A stretch of 37,845 nt of DNA from Sphingomonas sp. (GTDB taxonomy: Bacteria; Pseudomonadota; Alphaproteobacteria; Sphingomonadales; Sphingomonadaceae): positions 1-37,845 of the forward strand of contig NZ_JAPKNM010000021.1 in assembly GCF_026460985.1 (NCBI RefSeq), written 5' to 3'. The translations under genes and the position numbers were made by a program. The notes beneath the pieces were generated by a model, which worked only from the letters and a program-made list of their open reading frames with translations, made no database searches and was not told where the DNA came from. Below are positions 1-9,456 of the stretch, piece by piece. Within the stretch, counting starts at the first letter, position 1. The number at the start of each line of letters is the position of its first letter.

Positions 1-45
1 GATGATCACCGAGGCCAGCACCATCACATAATTGAACATCTCCAT
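1..45 (-). CDS. Start of a probable membrane protein, cut by the window edge
   Basis: Only the first 15 codons are present, reading MEMFNYVMVLASVII, and the frame runs off the left edge without a stop. The stretch is hydrophobic and looks like the start of a first membrane helix. A G-rich ribosome binding site (GGGGGG) lies about 9 bases upstream of the ATG. The second Met, at codon 3, is an alternative start. Similar N-termini occur on uncharacterised integral membrane proteins of sphingomonads, but this is recalled resemblance and no function can be given. Confidence 0.45.
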   Translation of the reverse strand, partial: MEMFNYVMVLASVII

Positions 46-87
46 AGCCGCATCCCCCCGAGAACGGTCGCTAGATGACCCTTCGGC

Positions 88-1644
88 TCACTCCCACTCG
101 ATCGTTCCGGGCGGCTTCGACGTGTAATCGTAAACCACGCGGTTGATGCCGTTGACCTCGTTGACGATGCGGGTCGCGACCCGGCTCAGGAACTCGGCAT
201 CGAACGGATAGATATCGGCGGTCATCCCGTCGAGCGAGGTGACTGCGCGCAGCGCGCAGGCATAATCATAGGTGCGATAATCGCCCATCACCCCGACCGT
301 GCGCACCGGCAGCAGCACGGCGAAGGCCTGCCAGATCGCATCGTACAGGCCGGCGTTGCGGATTTCCTCGAGGTAGATTGCGTCGGCCTTCCTCAGGATG
401 TCGCACTTCTCGCGAGTGACTTCGCCGGGAATCCGGATGGCGAGGCCCGGGCCCGGGAACGGGTGGCGGCCGACGAACGCCTCGGGAAGGCCGAGCTCGC
501 GGCCGAGTTCGCGCACCTCGTCCTTGAACAGCTCGCGCAGCGGCTCGACCAGCTTCATGTTCATCCGCTCGGGCAGCCCGCCGACATTGTGGTGGCTCTT
601 GATCGTCACCGACGGGCCGCCGGTGAAGCTCACGCTCTCGATCACGTCGGGGTAGAGCGTGCCCTGGGCGAGGAACTCGGCCCCGCCGATCTTCCTCGCC
701 TCCTCCTCGAACACGTCGATGAAGGTCTTGCCGATGAACTTCCGTTTCGCCTCGGGGTCCGTCACGCCCGCCAACCCGTTGAGGAACAAGGTCTCGGCGT
801 TCACATGGACGAGCGGGATATTGTAATGGTTGCGGAACAGGCTGACGACCTGGTCGGCCTCCCCCGCCCGCATCAGCCCGTGATCGACGAACACGCAGGT
901 CAGCTGCTCGCCGATCGCCTCGTGGATCAGCACCGCCGCCACCGCCGAATCGACCCCGCCCGAGAGCCCGCAGATCACCCGCCCCTTGCCCACCTGCGCG
1001 CGGATCTCGGCGATCTTCGCGGCGCGGAACTCGGCCATCGTCCAGTCGCCCTGCAGCCCGCAGACATGGCGGACGAAATTGGCGAGCAGCCGCGCGCCGT
1101 CGGGCGTGTGCACCACCTCCATGTGGAACTGGGTGGCGTAATAGCGCCGCGCATCGTCGGCGACGACGGCGAAGGGCGAGCCGGGGCTCACCGCCACCGG
1201 GCGGAAGCCGGGGGCGAGCTCGGTCACCTTGTCGCCATGGCTCATCCACACCTGGTGGCTCTCGCCCTCGGCCCAGAGCCCGTCGAACAGCACGCAGCTG
1301 TCCTGGATCTCGATGAAGGCGAGCCCGAACTCGCCCGAATCGCCGAGCTGCACCGTGCCGCCCAATTGGTGCATCATCACCTGCTGGCCATAGCAGATGC
1401 CGAGGATCGGCAGCCCCGAATCGAAGATCTCCTGCGGCACGCGCGGGCTGCCTTCGTCGAGCACCGAAGCGGGCGAACCCGAGAGGATGATCCCCTTGGG
1501 CTGCATCCGCGCGAAGGCCTCGGCGGCCGAATTGAAGGGGGCGATCTCGCTATAGACCCCGGCCTCGCGCACGCGGCGCGCGATCAGCTGGGTCACCTGG
1601 CTCCCGAAATCGACGATCAGGATTGAATCGGCATGATGTTCCAT
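88..1644 (-). CDS. guaA: GMP synthase (glutamine-hydrolysing)
   Basis: The cytosolic enzyme converts XMP to GMP with ATP and glutamine, the last step of guanine nucleotide synthesis. The 518 residues match the family length. The N-terminal class I glutamine amidotransferase domain shows GICYGQQVM with nucleophile Cys84 and, near residue 175, the TQFHMEV segment with the catalytic His and Glu. The ATP pyrophosphatase domain follows with the PP-loop [12 protein letters not shown] near residue 230. The C-terminal dimerisation domain ends in the family-typical KPPGTIEWE. The gene stands alone on the minus strand, 51 bases downstream of the stop-proximal serine hydrolase start region, with no guaB nearby. 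The start at [16 protein letters not shown] is the only sensible one. Confidence 0.98.
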   Translation of the reverse strand: MEHHADSILIVDFGSQVTQLIARRVREAGVYSEIAPFNSAAEAFARMQPKGIILSGSPASVLDEGSPRVPQEIFDSGLPILGICYGQQVMMHQLGGTVQLGDSGEFGLAFIEIQDSCVLFDGLWAEGESHQVWMSHGDKVTELAPGFRPVAVSPGSPFAVVADDARRYYATQFHMEVVHTPDGARLLANFVRHVCGLQGDWTMAEFRAAKIAEIRAQVGKGRVICGLSGGVDSAVAAVLIHEAIGEQLTCVFVDHGLMRAGEADQVVSLFRNHYNIPLVHVNAETLFLNGLAGVTDPEAKRKFIGKTFIDVFEEEARKIGGAEFLAQGTLYPDVIESVSFTGGPSVTIKSHHNVGGLPERMNMKLVEPLRELFKDEVRELGRELGLPEAFVGRHPFPGPGLAIRIPGEVTREKCDILRKADAIYLEEIRNAGLYDAIWQAFAVLLPVRTVGVMGDYRTYDYACALRAVTSLDGMTADIYPFDAEFLSRVATRIVNEVNGINRVVYDYTSKPPGTIEWE

Positions 1645-1695
1645 GCCCAGCGCGCATAGCAGATGCGGCCGGCATGGGAAGGGCGTGACGCCCGG

Positions 1696-2754
1696 TTATT
1701 GTGGCGTCGGCGCGAGCGCGGCGGCAATCTTGTCCGCAATCTCGGAGAGCTTGCCTTGCGCCGTCGGCGTCGAGCGATTGGCCATCAACACGATGCCGAG
1801 CCCGCGCTCGGGATAGAGCTGCATCACGCTGGAGAAGCCGAAAGTGCCGCCCGAGGTGCGCAGCTGCCGCCCGCCGCCGGGGAGATCGGTCGAGATCCAG
1901 TTGAGCGCAACCGAGGTCTTCCTGTCGAGCGTGAACCAGCTGCCCTTGTGGCTGAGCGCCACCGCCGGATCCTTCTCGTTCAGCTGGAGCGCGGCGTAGC
2001 GCAGCATGTCGGCCATCGAATAGCGCCAGCCGAACTTCTCGCGCGGCAGCATCGCGGCCTCGACGCCCTCGGCATCGTAGCCGGTCGCGGAGGCGCCGGT
2101 GGCGAAGCCCAAAGGTCGCTCGATCTCGCGCGCGAGCAGCGCCTCATAGGGTTGGCCGTAGATGCGCTCGATCACATAGATCAGCAGCTGTGCGGCGACG
2201 TTGGAATGCGCGACCTCCTGGCCCGGGCGCTTGCCCGGCGAGACTTTCCGGAGATCGGCGAGGAAATCGGCCTTGCCATAAGCGGCGAGCGCCTTGGCCA
2301 TGCGGAAGCGGCCGGGATCGTCCTTGAGTGCCGAGAGGTCGGGCAAATTATCGGGCAGCGCCGAGGTCATATCGGCGAGGTGGAGCAGCCGCACCGGCTC
2401 GCCGCCGAATTCGAGTTTGGGCCAATCGCCGTCGAGATACTTCCGGACATCATCGTCGAGGCGCGCCTTGCCGGCGATCACCGCGCGGGCGAGCAGCAGG
2501 CTGGTGATCGTCTTGGAGATCGACCCGATCTCATAGGCAGTGGCATCGGTCGGCGTGGGGCCGCCTTTCGCGATCGCGCCGAAATGCCAGGAGGCGAACT
2601 TGCCGTCGCGGACGATGCCGATCGAGAGGCCGACGCCCTTTTCGGCGGCGAGATAGTCGGCACCTGCGGTCCGGGCAACCGCATCCACGGAAGATTGCTG
2701 GGCAAGAGCCGGCGTCGCCAGCATGAGCATCGCGATCACCGCCCGTGTCAGCAT
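1696..2754 (-). CDS. Exported serine hydrolase, beta-lactamase/peptidase S12 family, atypical catalytic motifs
   Basis: The 352-residue protein starts with a Sec signal peptide (MLTRAVIAMLMLATPALAQ, cleavage after about residue 19) and then has the fold signature of class C beta-lactamase-like and DD-peptidase-like serine hydrolases. The SxxK nucleophile motif is clear in EIGSISKTITSLLL. The second motif, normally YSN or YAN, reads HSN in VAHSNVAAQLL. The third, normally HTG or KTG, reads TSG in RTSGGTFGFSS. Two of the three canonical catalytic positions are therefore changed, so activity on beta-lactams or peptides is uncertain and an esterase-like or degenerate role is possible. The gene lies between guaA and a prolyl oligopeptidase, all on the minus strand, with no evidence of a shared transcript. 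Confidence 0.85.
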   Translation of the reverse strand: MLTRAVIAMLMLATPALAQQSSVDAVARTAGADYLAAEKGVGLSIGIVRDGKFASWHFGAIAKGGPTPTDATAYEIGSISKTITSLLLARAVIAGKARLDDDVRKYLDGDWPKLEFGGEPVRLLHLADMTSALPDNLPDLSALKDDPGRFRMAKALAAYGKADFLADLRKVSPGKRPGQEVAHSNVAAQLLIYVIERIYGQPYEALLAREIERPLGFATGASATGYDAEGVEAAMLPREKFGWRYSMADMLRYAALQLNEKDPAVALSHKGSWFTLDRKTSVALNWISTDLPGGGRQLRTSGGTFGFSSVMQLYPERGLGIVLMANRSTPTAQGKLSEIADKIAAALAPTPQ

Positions 2755-2816
2755 CGGCCCCTTCCCCTTTTTGCTGGAAAGCTGCTACGTCCAAGCTGTC
2801 GCTGCGATGAACGGCG

Positions 2817-4889
2817 TCAGCCGGGCTTCACCTCCAGCCCCGTCCACTCCGCCGCGAACGCCCAGCTATCCGCCGCTTCCTCGATGATCTTGTCGGTCGG
2901 CTTGCCCGAGCCGTGGCCGGCGCGGGTCTCGATGCGGGCGAGGTGCGGCTTGTCGCCGATCGCCGCCGCCTGGAGCGCCGCGGTGTATTTGAAGCTGTGG
3001 CCGGGGACGACGCGGTCGTCGGTGTCGGCGGTGGTGACGAGGATCGCCGGATAGTCCCGTCCGCCCCGCACATTGTGATAGGGCGAATAGCCATGGAGAC
3101 GGTGGAAGTCCGCCTCCTCCGCGGGGCGGCCGTAATCGTCGACCCAATAACGGCCCGCGGTCCAGCGATCGAAGCGCAGCATGTCCATCACGCCCACCGC
3201 CGGAAGCGCGGCGGCGAACAGCTCGGGCCGCTGGTTGACCACCGCGCCGACGAGCAGCCCGCCGTTCGAGCCGCCCTGGATCGCGAGCCGGCCCGCGCCG
3301 GCGATCCCCTGCGCGACCAGATATTCGCCCGCCCCGATGAAGTCGTCGAAACTGTTCTGCTTGTTGGCGAGGCGCCCGCCGTCGTGCCACGCCTTGCCGT
3401 ACTCGCCGCCGCCGCGGATGTTGGCGATGGCGACCACGCCGCCCTGCTCCATCCACGCGATCCGCGAGGAGGAGAAGCTCGGCGTCAGCGGGATGTTGAA
3501 CCCGCCATAGGCGTAGAGGAGCGTCGGCGCCGGGCCGGTCACATCCTTGCGACGGACCACGAACATCGGCACGCGCGTCCCGTCCTTCGAGGCGAAGAAG
3601 AGCTGCTCGACATGATAGTCGGCGGGATCGAAGAGCAGCTTCGGCGCGGCCCAGGGCGTGCTCTCGCCGGTGGCGATGTTGAGCCGGTAGATCGTCGTCG
3701 GCTCGTTGAAGCTAGTGAAGGCGTAGAAGGTCTCGGGATCGTCCTGCTCGCCGCCAAAGCCCGATGCGGTGCCGATGCCCGGCAGCGCGACGGGCTCGAG
3801 CCGCGTGCCGTCGAGCGCATAGCGGCGGATTTCGGTGCGCGCGTCGACGAGATAGCTCGCGACCAGCACATGGCCGACGATCGCCGCGCCTTCCAGCGTC
3901 GCCTTGTCCTCGGGCACCAGCGCGTGCGCCTCGGGATGCTCGCTGGCGTCCACGTCCATCGTCACCACGCGCATTCGCGGGGCATGGCTGTTGGTGGTCC
4001 AGTAGAAGCGCGTGCCGATATTTCCCGCCAGCGACCAGTGATGGTTGAGCCCGTGGACGATCGTCCGCGTAGGCCAGCCGGGGCTGTTCAGGTCGGCGAG
4101 CGTGATCTCGTAACGGTCGTCGGTGCCTTCGCTGGTGGTGATCACCAGCCAATGCCCGTCGTCGGTGATCTGGGCATAGTGGCTGTGCGTCGGCGCGGCC
4201 GGCGTCTCATAGACCAGCCGGTCGGCCGATTGCGGCGTGCCGAGGCGGTGGAAGAAGATTTTGTGGTTCTCGTTGAGCGCCTGGAATTTCTCTTCTTCGG
4301 CGACTTTTGGGTAGCGAGAGTAGAAAAAGCCGCTGCCGTCCTTGGCCCAGGCGGCGGCGAGCGTGAACTTCATGCCGTGGATAACGTCGCCAATGTCCTC
4401 GCCGGTCGCGACGTCGAGCACGCGCGCGGTGCGCCAGTCGGTGCCGCCGTCCTGCACGGCGTAGAGCAAGTGCTCGCCATTGTCCGAGGGCACCCATTCG
4501 GAGAGCGCGGTGGCGCCGTCCTCCGACCAGCCGTTGGGATCGATCAGCACGCGGCCCACGCCGCCCAGCCCCTCGCGGACGAACAGCACCGCCTGGTTCT
4601 GCAGGCCGCTATTGTGCATGTAGAAGTAGCGGCCGCCCTTCTTCTGCGGCAGGCCGAAGCGCTCGTAATCGAAGAGCTGGCGGATCCGCGTCCGGAACCA
4701 GTCGCGCCCGGGGAGCGTGGCGAGATAGGCATCGGTGACCGCGTTCTGCGCCGCGACCCAGTCGGCGACTTCGGGGTCGTTGCGCACGTCGTTCTCGAGC
4801 CAGCGATAGGGATCCGCCACCGCGACGCCGAACTGCTCCTCCACCACATCGTCGCGGCGGGTCTCGGGATAGGCGATCGGATCGGTCAC
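2817..4889 (-). CDS. Prolyl oligopeptidase family serine peptidase (S9A)
   Basis: This probable cytosolic endopeptidase cleaves short peptides after proline. The beta-propeller N-terminal half is followed by the alpha/beta hydrolase domain. The catalytic serine lies in GGSNGGLLVGAV, the aspartate in TADTDDRVVPGHSFK and the histidine in RAGHGSGKPTDK. A longer frame opens at 4949, but its first 20 codons run through the rplQ terminator hairpin (4907-4937). A GTG at 4889, starting VTDPIAYPETRRDDV, gives 690 residues, the usual length for S9A enzymes, and is preferred. No signal peptide is seen. The gene follows rplQ on the same strand but is separated from it by that terminator. Confidence 0.93.
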   Translation of the reverse strand: MTDPIAYPETRRDDVVEEQFGVAVADPYRWLENDVRNDPEVADWVAAQNAVTDAYLATLPGRDWFRTRIRQLFDYERFGLPQKKGGRYFYMHNSGLQNQAVLFVREGLGGVGRVLIDPNGWSEDGATALSEWVPSDNGEHLLYAVQDGGTDWRTARVLDVATGEDIGDVIHGMKFTLAAAWAKDGSGFFYSRYPKVAEEEKFQALNENHKIFFHRLGTPQSADRLVYETPAAPTHSHYAQITDDGHWLVITTSEGTDDRYEITLADLNSPGWPTRTIVHGLNHHWSLAGNIGTRFYWTTNSHAPRMRVVTMDVDASEHPEAHALVPEDKATLEGAAIVGHVLVASYLVDARTEIRRYALDGTRLEPVALPGIGTASGFGGEQDDPETFYAFTSFNEPTTIYRLNIATGESTPWAAPKLLFDPADYHVEQLFFASKDGTRVPMFVVRRKDVTGPAPTLLYAYGGFNIPLTPSFSSSRIAWMEQGGVVAIANIRGGGEYGKAWHDGGRLANKQNSFDDFIGAGEYLVAQGIAGAGRLAIQGGSNGGLLVGAVVNQRPELFAAALPAVGVMDMLRFDRWTAGRYWVDDYGRPAEEADFHRLHGYSPYHNVRGGRDYPAILVTTADTDDRVVPGHSFKYTAALQAAAIGDKPHLARIETRAGHGSGKPTDKIIEEAADSWAFAAEWTGLEVKPG

Positions 4890-4906
4890 GGCACGCTCCA
4901 CAACGA

Positions 4907-4937
4907 GAAAAGGCCGGTGCCTGATGGCCCGGCCTTT
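4907..4937 (-). terminator. Intrinsic terminator of rplQ
   Basis: Read on the minus strand, a stem of AAAGGCCGG and CCGGCCTTT (arms 4929-4937 and 4909-4917) closes an 11-base loop and runs into TTTTCT. It begins 27 bases after the rplQ stop codon. Its position argues against the upstream ATG of the prolyl oligopeptidase frame. Confidence 0.85.
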
Positions 4938-4964
4938 CCTGCATTTCAACCGCGACGAAAGCGA

Positions 4965-5387
4965 TCAGGCCGCTTCGTCGAAATCCTCGTCGGTCAGCAC
5001 CGGGCCCGAATCCTGGCCCTTGGCCGAGACGTCACGATCGACGAACTCGATGATCGCCATCGGCGAGGCGTCCGACGCGCGGATGCCGGCCTTGATGATG
5101 CGGGTATAGCCGCCGTTGCGATCGGCGTAGCGCGCGGCCAGCACGTCGAACAGCTTGGTCAGCTGCGCGTCGTCGAGCAGGCGGGCATGCGCCAGGCGGC
5201 GGTTCGAAAGGCCGCCCTTCTTGGCGAGCGTGATCAGCTTCTCCACGTACGGGCGAAGCTCCTTCGCCTTGGCGACGGTGGTGGTGATCTGCTCGTGCTT
5301 GATGAGCGCGGCGCTCATGTTGCGGAACAGGGCGATGCGGTGGGCCGAGGTCCGCTGAAGCTTACGGCCGCCAACGCGATGGCGCAT
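4965..5387 (-). CDS. rplQ: 50S ribosomal protein L17
   Basis: L17 is a large-subunit ribosomal protein. The 140 residues begin [17 protein letters not shown] and contain the conserved blocks [31 protein letters not shown] and GGYTRI, followed by a short acidic tail as in other alphaproteobacteria. An AAGGAA ribosome binding site lies about 9 bases before the ATG. In most bacteria rplQ directly follows rpoA. Here it lies about 1.9 kb away from rpoA, behind an unrelated oxidoreductase gene and behind the rpoA terminator, so it probably needs its own promoter. A perfect 10-bp hairpin lies in its leader at 5426-5450. Confidence 0.98.
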   Translation of the reverse strand: MRHRVGGRKLQRTSAHRIALFRNMSAALIKHEQITTTVAKAKELRPYVEKLITLAKKGGLSNRRLAHARLLDDAQLTKLFDVLAARYADRNGGYTRIIKAGIRASDASPMAIIEFVDRDVSAKGQDSGPVLTDEDFDEAA

Positions 5388-5425
5388 ATGTCTTTCCTTC
5401 GTTCGTCAAGGGGCCGTGAACGGGT

Positions 5426-5450
5426 CCCATCAAAGTAAGACTTTGATGGG
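5426..5450 (-). other. Hairpin in the rplQ leader
   Basis: CCCATCAAAG and CTTTGATGGG form a perfect 10-bp stem around a 5-base loop, about 39 bases upstream of the rplQ start. No run of T follows on either strand, so it is not a standard terminator. It could be an mRNA stability, processing or translational control element for rplQ. Confidence 0.5.
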
Positions 5451-5571
5451 CGCCCTCAGGTACCCCGGGCCAGGCAGCATTCATCGGTCGCCGCCCAGAA
5501 CCGTCACTTCGCGTGAAGCGCCGCCCTCAACCCGATCCGGCCCCATAAGTCAAGTAAAACTCACCCGCCGC

Positions 5572-6900
<1,329 letters not shown>

Positions 6901-6931
6901 GTTGGTCTCCCCTCGATTATCGTTCCGACTT

Positions 6932-6945
6932 TGGTAGCGCTAAAA
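6932..6945. promoter_or_regulatory. Probable LacI-family operator
   Basis: TGGTAGCGCTAAAA is an imperfect dyad centred on the perfect 8-bp core TAGCGCTA, 32-45 bases upstream of the oxidoreductase start. It resembles operators of LacI/GalR regulators that control sugar-use genes. No LacI-type regulator gene is in the window. Confidence 0.5.
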
Positions 6946-7008
6946 TGTACCGTCGCAAGGACGCAAAATGCGCGTTGCCGGACTGCCGAAGGGCGCTTGG
7001 GCCAGGTC

Positions 7009-7170
7009 GTATCGACATTCAGGCGAGCGAGGACGTTCAATCCTTCCCCTGGCGGGGGAGGTGGCACGCGCAGCGTGACGGAGAGGCTGAACCATTGTGC
7101 TCCATTGGATAGTGCGCCGCTTACCTCCCCCTCCGACGCCTTCGGCGCCACCTCCCCCTGGCGGGGGAGG
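7009..7170. repeat. Intergenic repeat region between the oxidoreductase gene and rpoA
   Basis: The 372 bases between these genes contain no recognisable gene. They hold the 14-mer GTATCGACATTCAG at 7009-7022, which recurs exactly at 37753-37766. Then, from 7043, CCTGGCGGGGGAGG units face TACCTCCCCC blocks, with a second CCTGGCGGGGGAGG at the end (to 7170). The pattern is that of dispersed sphingomonad intergenic repeats. The rest of the gap holds the operator and the rpoA terminator. Confidence 0.6.
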
Positions 7171-7208
7171 ATTTACAACCTAGGCCCCGCGCCGGGCATG
7201 ACGAAGGT

Positions 7209-7241
7209 AAACAAAAAGGCCGCCCCCCAGCGGGGACGGCC
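7209..7241 (-). terminator. Intrinsic terminator of the rpsM-rpsK-rpoA operon
   Basis: On the minus strand, GGCCGTCCCC pairs with GGGGGCGGCC (arms 7232-7241 and 7218-7227, one G.T pair) around a GCTG tetraloop, and TTTTTGTTT follows directly. It begins 32 bases after the rpoA stop. This is a textbook terminator and it ends the operon before rplQ. Confidence 0.92.
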
Positions 7242-7272
7242 CTTCCTTGTTCCTAGCTCGGAGCTATGGGCC

Positions 7273-8343
7273 TCAGCCCATGATCTCCTGCTCGAGCTTC
7301 TTGGCCATTTCCTCGATGTTCTCGGGCGGCCAGCCCGGGATTTCCATGCCGAGGCGGAGGCCCATGCTCGAGAGCACTTCCTTGATCTCGTTGAGCGACT
7401 TGCGGCCGAAGTTCGGCGTGCGCAGCATCTCGGCTTCGGTCTTCTGGACCAGGTCGCCGATATAGATGATGTTGTCGTTCTTGAGGCAGTTGGCCGAACG
7501 CACCGACAGTTCGAGCTCGTCGACCTTCTTGAGAAGGTAACGGTTGATCTGCGCGGTGTCGCCCGAGGCGACGCCACCCTCGGCGGCGGCCGGCGCAGCC
7601 ATGCCGATCGGCGCAGCGCGGGTCACGGCCGAATCGTCGAAGTGCACGAACAGCGCGAGCTGGTCCTGGAGGATGCGCGCCGCATAAGCGAGGCCGTCTT
7701 CCGGGGCGATCGTGCCGTCGGTCTCGACGGTCAGCGTGAGCTTGTCGTAATCGAGCTCCTGGCCGACGCGGGTGTTCTCGACCTTGTACGAGACCTGGCG
7801 GACCGGGCTGTACAGGGCGTCGACCGGGATCAGGCCGATCGGGGCGTCCGCCGGACGGTTCGACTGGGCGGGGACATAGCCCTTTCCGGTGTCGGCGGTG
7901 AGCTCCATGTTGAGCGTCGCGCCGTCGTCGAGGTGGCAGATCACGAGATCGGGGTTCATCACCTCGATGTCGCCCGAGACCGCGATGTCGCCGGCCTTCA
8001 CCTCAGCCGGGCCGGTGGCCGAGAGCTGGAGGCGCTTCGGGCCTTCGCCCTGCATGCGGATCGCGATCTGCTTCACGTTGAGCACGATGTCCGTCACGTC
8101 CTCACGGACGCCGGCGAGGCTCGAGAACTCGTGAAGGACGTTCTCGATCTTGATCGACGTGACCGCGGCGCCCTGCAACGACGAGAGCAGCACGCGGCGC
8201 AGCGCGTTACCGAGCGTAAGGCCGAAACCGCGCTCGAGCGGCTCGGCCACGAAGGTCGACTTGCGCTTGGGATCGCCACCGGGCTTCTTTTCGAGGCCGT
8301 TGGGCTTCTTGAGTTCCTGCCAGTTCTTAGGGTTCACCGACAC
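7273..8343 (-). CDS. rpoA: RNA polymerase subunit alpha
   Basis: This is the alpha subunit that nucleates RNA polymerase assembly. The 356 residues show the N-terminal dimerisation domain ([18 protein letters not shown] near residue 40) and the C-terminal domain that contacts DNA and activators ([14 protein letters not shown] and [13 protein letters not shown]). The start is a GTG reading [11 protein letters not shown], preceded closely by GAGGAAAG. It follows rpsK by 101 bases and is followed by a strong terminator instead of rplQ. Confidence 0.99.
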   Translation of the reverse strand: MSVNPKNWQELKKPNGLEKKPGGDPKRKSTFVAEPLERGFGLTLGNALRRVLLSSLQGAAVTSIKIENVLHEFSSLAGVREDVTDIVLNVKQIAIRMQGEGPKRLQLSATGPAEVKAGDIAVSGDIEVMNPDLVICHLDDGATLNMELTADTGKGYVPAQSNRPADAPIGLIPVDALYSPVRQVSYKVENTRVGQELDYDKLTLTVETDGTIAPEDGLAYAARILQDQLALFVHFDDSAVTRAAPIGMAAPAAAEGGVASGDTAQINRYLLKKVDELELSVRSANCLKNDNIIYIGDLVQKTEAEMLRTPNFGRKSLNEIKEVLSSMGLRLGMEIPGWPPENIEEMAKKLEQEIMG

Positions 8344-8444
8344 GGGCTTTCCTCATGTTGGGCAGGACGGGGCAATCCTGCCAGGTAATTACTGCCCGAT
8401 CCGGACCCCGCCCCCGGGGCCCGTAAACCGGGCAGGACTGCAAA

Positions 8445-8834
8445 TCAGACGCGGCGGCGCTTCGACGGGCGAACGCCGTTGTGCGGGATCGAGGTCACGT
8501 CGCGGATCGACGTGATCTGGAAACCGACCGCCTGGAGGGCGCGAAGCGCGCTCTCGCGGCCCGAACCCGGACCCTTCACTTCCACCTCGAGGGTGCGCAC
8601 GCCGTGCTCGGCGGCCTTGCGGCCCGCATCCTCGGCGGCGACCTGGGCGGCATAAGGGGTCGACTTGCGCGAGCCCTTGAAGCCCATCATGCCGGCCGAC
8701 GACCACGAGATGGCGTTGCCCTGTGCGTCGGTGATGGTGATCATCGTGTTGTTGAAGCTGGCGTTCACATGGGCGACGCCGGCGGTGATGTTCTTGCGCT
8801 CGCGACGGCGAATGCGCTGCGGTTCACGTGCCAT
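8445..8834 (-). CDS. rpsK: 30S ribosomal protein S11
   Basis: S11 lies on the platform of the small ribosomal subunit. The 129-residue protein shows the family blocks [16 protein letters not shown] and [20 protein letters not shown], then [20 protein letters not shown] at the C-terminus. It starts 14 bases after the rpsM stop and precedes rpoA, as in the standard alpha operon. Confidence 0.99.
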   Translation of the reverse strand: MAREPQRIRRRERKNITAGVAHVNASFNNTMITITDAQGNAISWSSAGMMGFKGSRKSTPYAAQVAAEDAGRKAAEHGVRTLEVEVKGPGSGRESALRALQAVGFQITSIRDVTSIPHNGVRPSKRRRV

Positions 8835-8848
8835 TGGTCAGCGCTCCC

Positions 8849-9217
8849 TTACTTCTTCTTGCCAGCGATGGGCTTGGCCTTGCCCTTGCGGGTGCGCGCA
8901 TTGGTGTGCGTGCGCTGGCCGCGGACCGGAAGGCCCTTGCGATGACGGAGGCCGCGATAGCAGGCCAGGTCCATCAGGCGCTTGATGTTCATCGCGACTT
9001 CGCGGCGAAGATCGCCCTCGACGGTGTAGCCGGCGTCGATCGCCTCGCGGATCTGGAGCACTTCCTGATCGGTCAGGTCCTGCACGCGGCGCTCGGGCGC
9101 GATGCCCAGCTTCTCGGTGATTTCCTTGGCCTTGGTCGCGCCGATGCCGTGGATATACTGCAGCGCGATCAGCACGCGCTTGTTGGTCGGGATGTTGACA
9201 CCCGCAATACGAGCCAT
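8849..9217 (-). CDS. rpsM: 30S ribosomal protein S13
   Basis: S13 lies in the head of the small subunit and contacts the P-site tRNA. The frame is open from 9268, but the true start is the ATG at 9217 giving [15 protein letters not shown], with GGGAG about 9 bases upstream; this yields 122 residues. The C-terminal [23 protein letters not shown] tail segment ([10 protein letters not shown]) is diagnostic. It is the first gene of the rpsM-rpsK-rpoA operon here. No adk or secY lies upstream; a two-component system does, and a good promoter is found at 9352-9380. Confidence 0.98.
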   Translation of the reverse strand: MARIAGVNIPTNKRVLIALQYIHGIGATKAKEITEKLGIAPERRVQDLTDQEVLQIREAIDAGYTVEGDLRREVAMNIKRLMDLACYRGLRHRKGLPVRGQRTHTNARTRKGKAKPIAGKKK

Positions 9218-9351
9218 GAAATTTTTCTCCCAGCTCCACGGGGTGCCGCATGGCAGCTCACACCCCATCTCGTAGCGTTGATCCGAAAAATGCAGTGGCG
9301 CGACGTGCGCAGAAAAGCGCCGCCGTGCAACCGGTGTTTCGGAAGCTGCGC

Positions 9352-9380
9352 GACATATGCAGCCGCAGAGGCGCTGTCAA
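9352..9380 (-). promoter_or_regulatory. Sigma-70-type promoter for rpsM-rpsK-rpoA
   Basis: On the minus strand TTGACA (9375-9380), a 17-base spacer and TATGTC (9352-9357) match the housekeeping consensus. The predicted start, near 9345, would leave a leader of about 128 bases before rpsM. That suits an operon cut off from upstream ribosomal genes. Confidence 0.7.
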
Positions 9381-9456
9381 GCGCTGCGGGCAGTTATCGC
9401 GGAACCGGATCCATACACGAACGTTGCGCGGCCGCCAAGCGGCAGGCTGTGCCTCG

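Noticed and set aside
463..1626. A 387-codon plus-strand frame antisense to guaA
   Set aside because: It is a shadow of guaA; no start signal and no family.
4890..4949. A 20-codon N-terminal extension of the prolyl oligopeptidase
   Set aside because: It passes through the rplQ terminator hairpin and would make the protein longer than usual.
2913..5438. An 841-codon open frame on the plus strand, antisense to the prolyl oligopeptidase and rplQ genes
   Set aside because: In GC-rich DNA the strand opposite a real gene is often free of stops. The translation is Arg/Asp/Val/Gly-rich with no recognisable family, while the minus strand encodes clear proteins.
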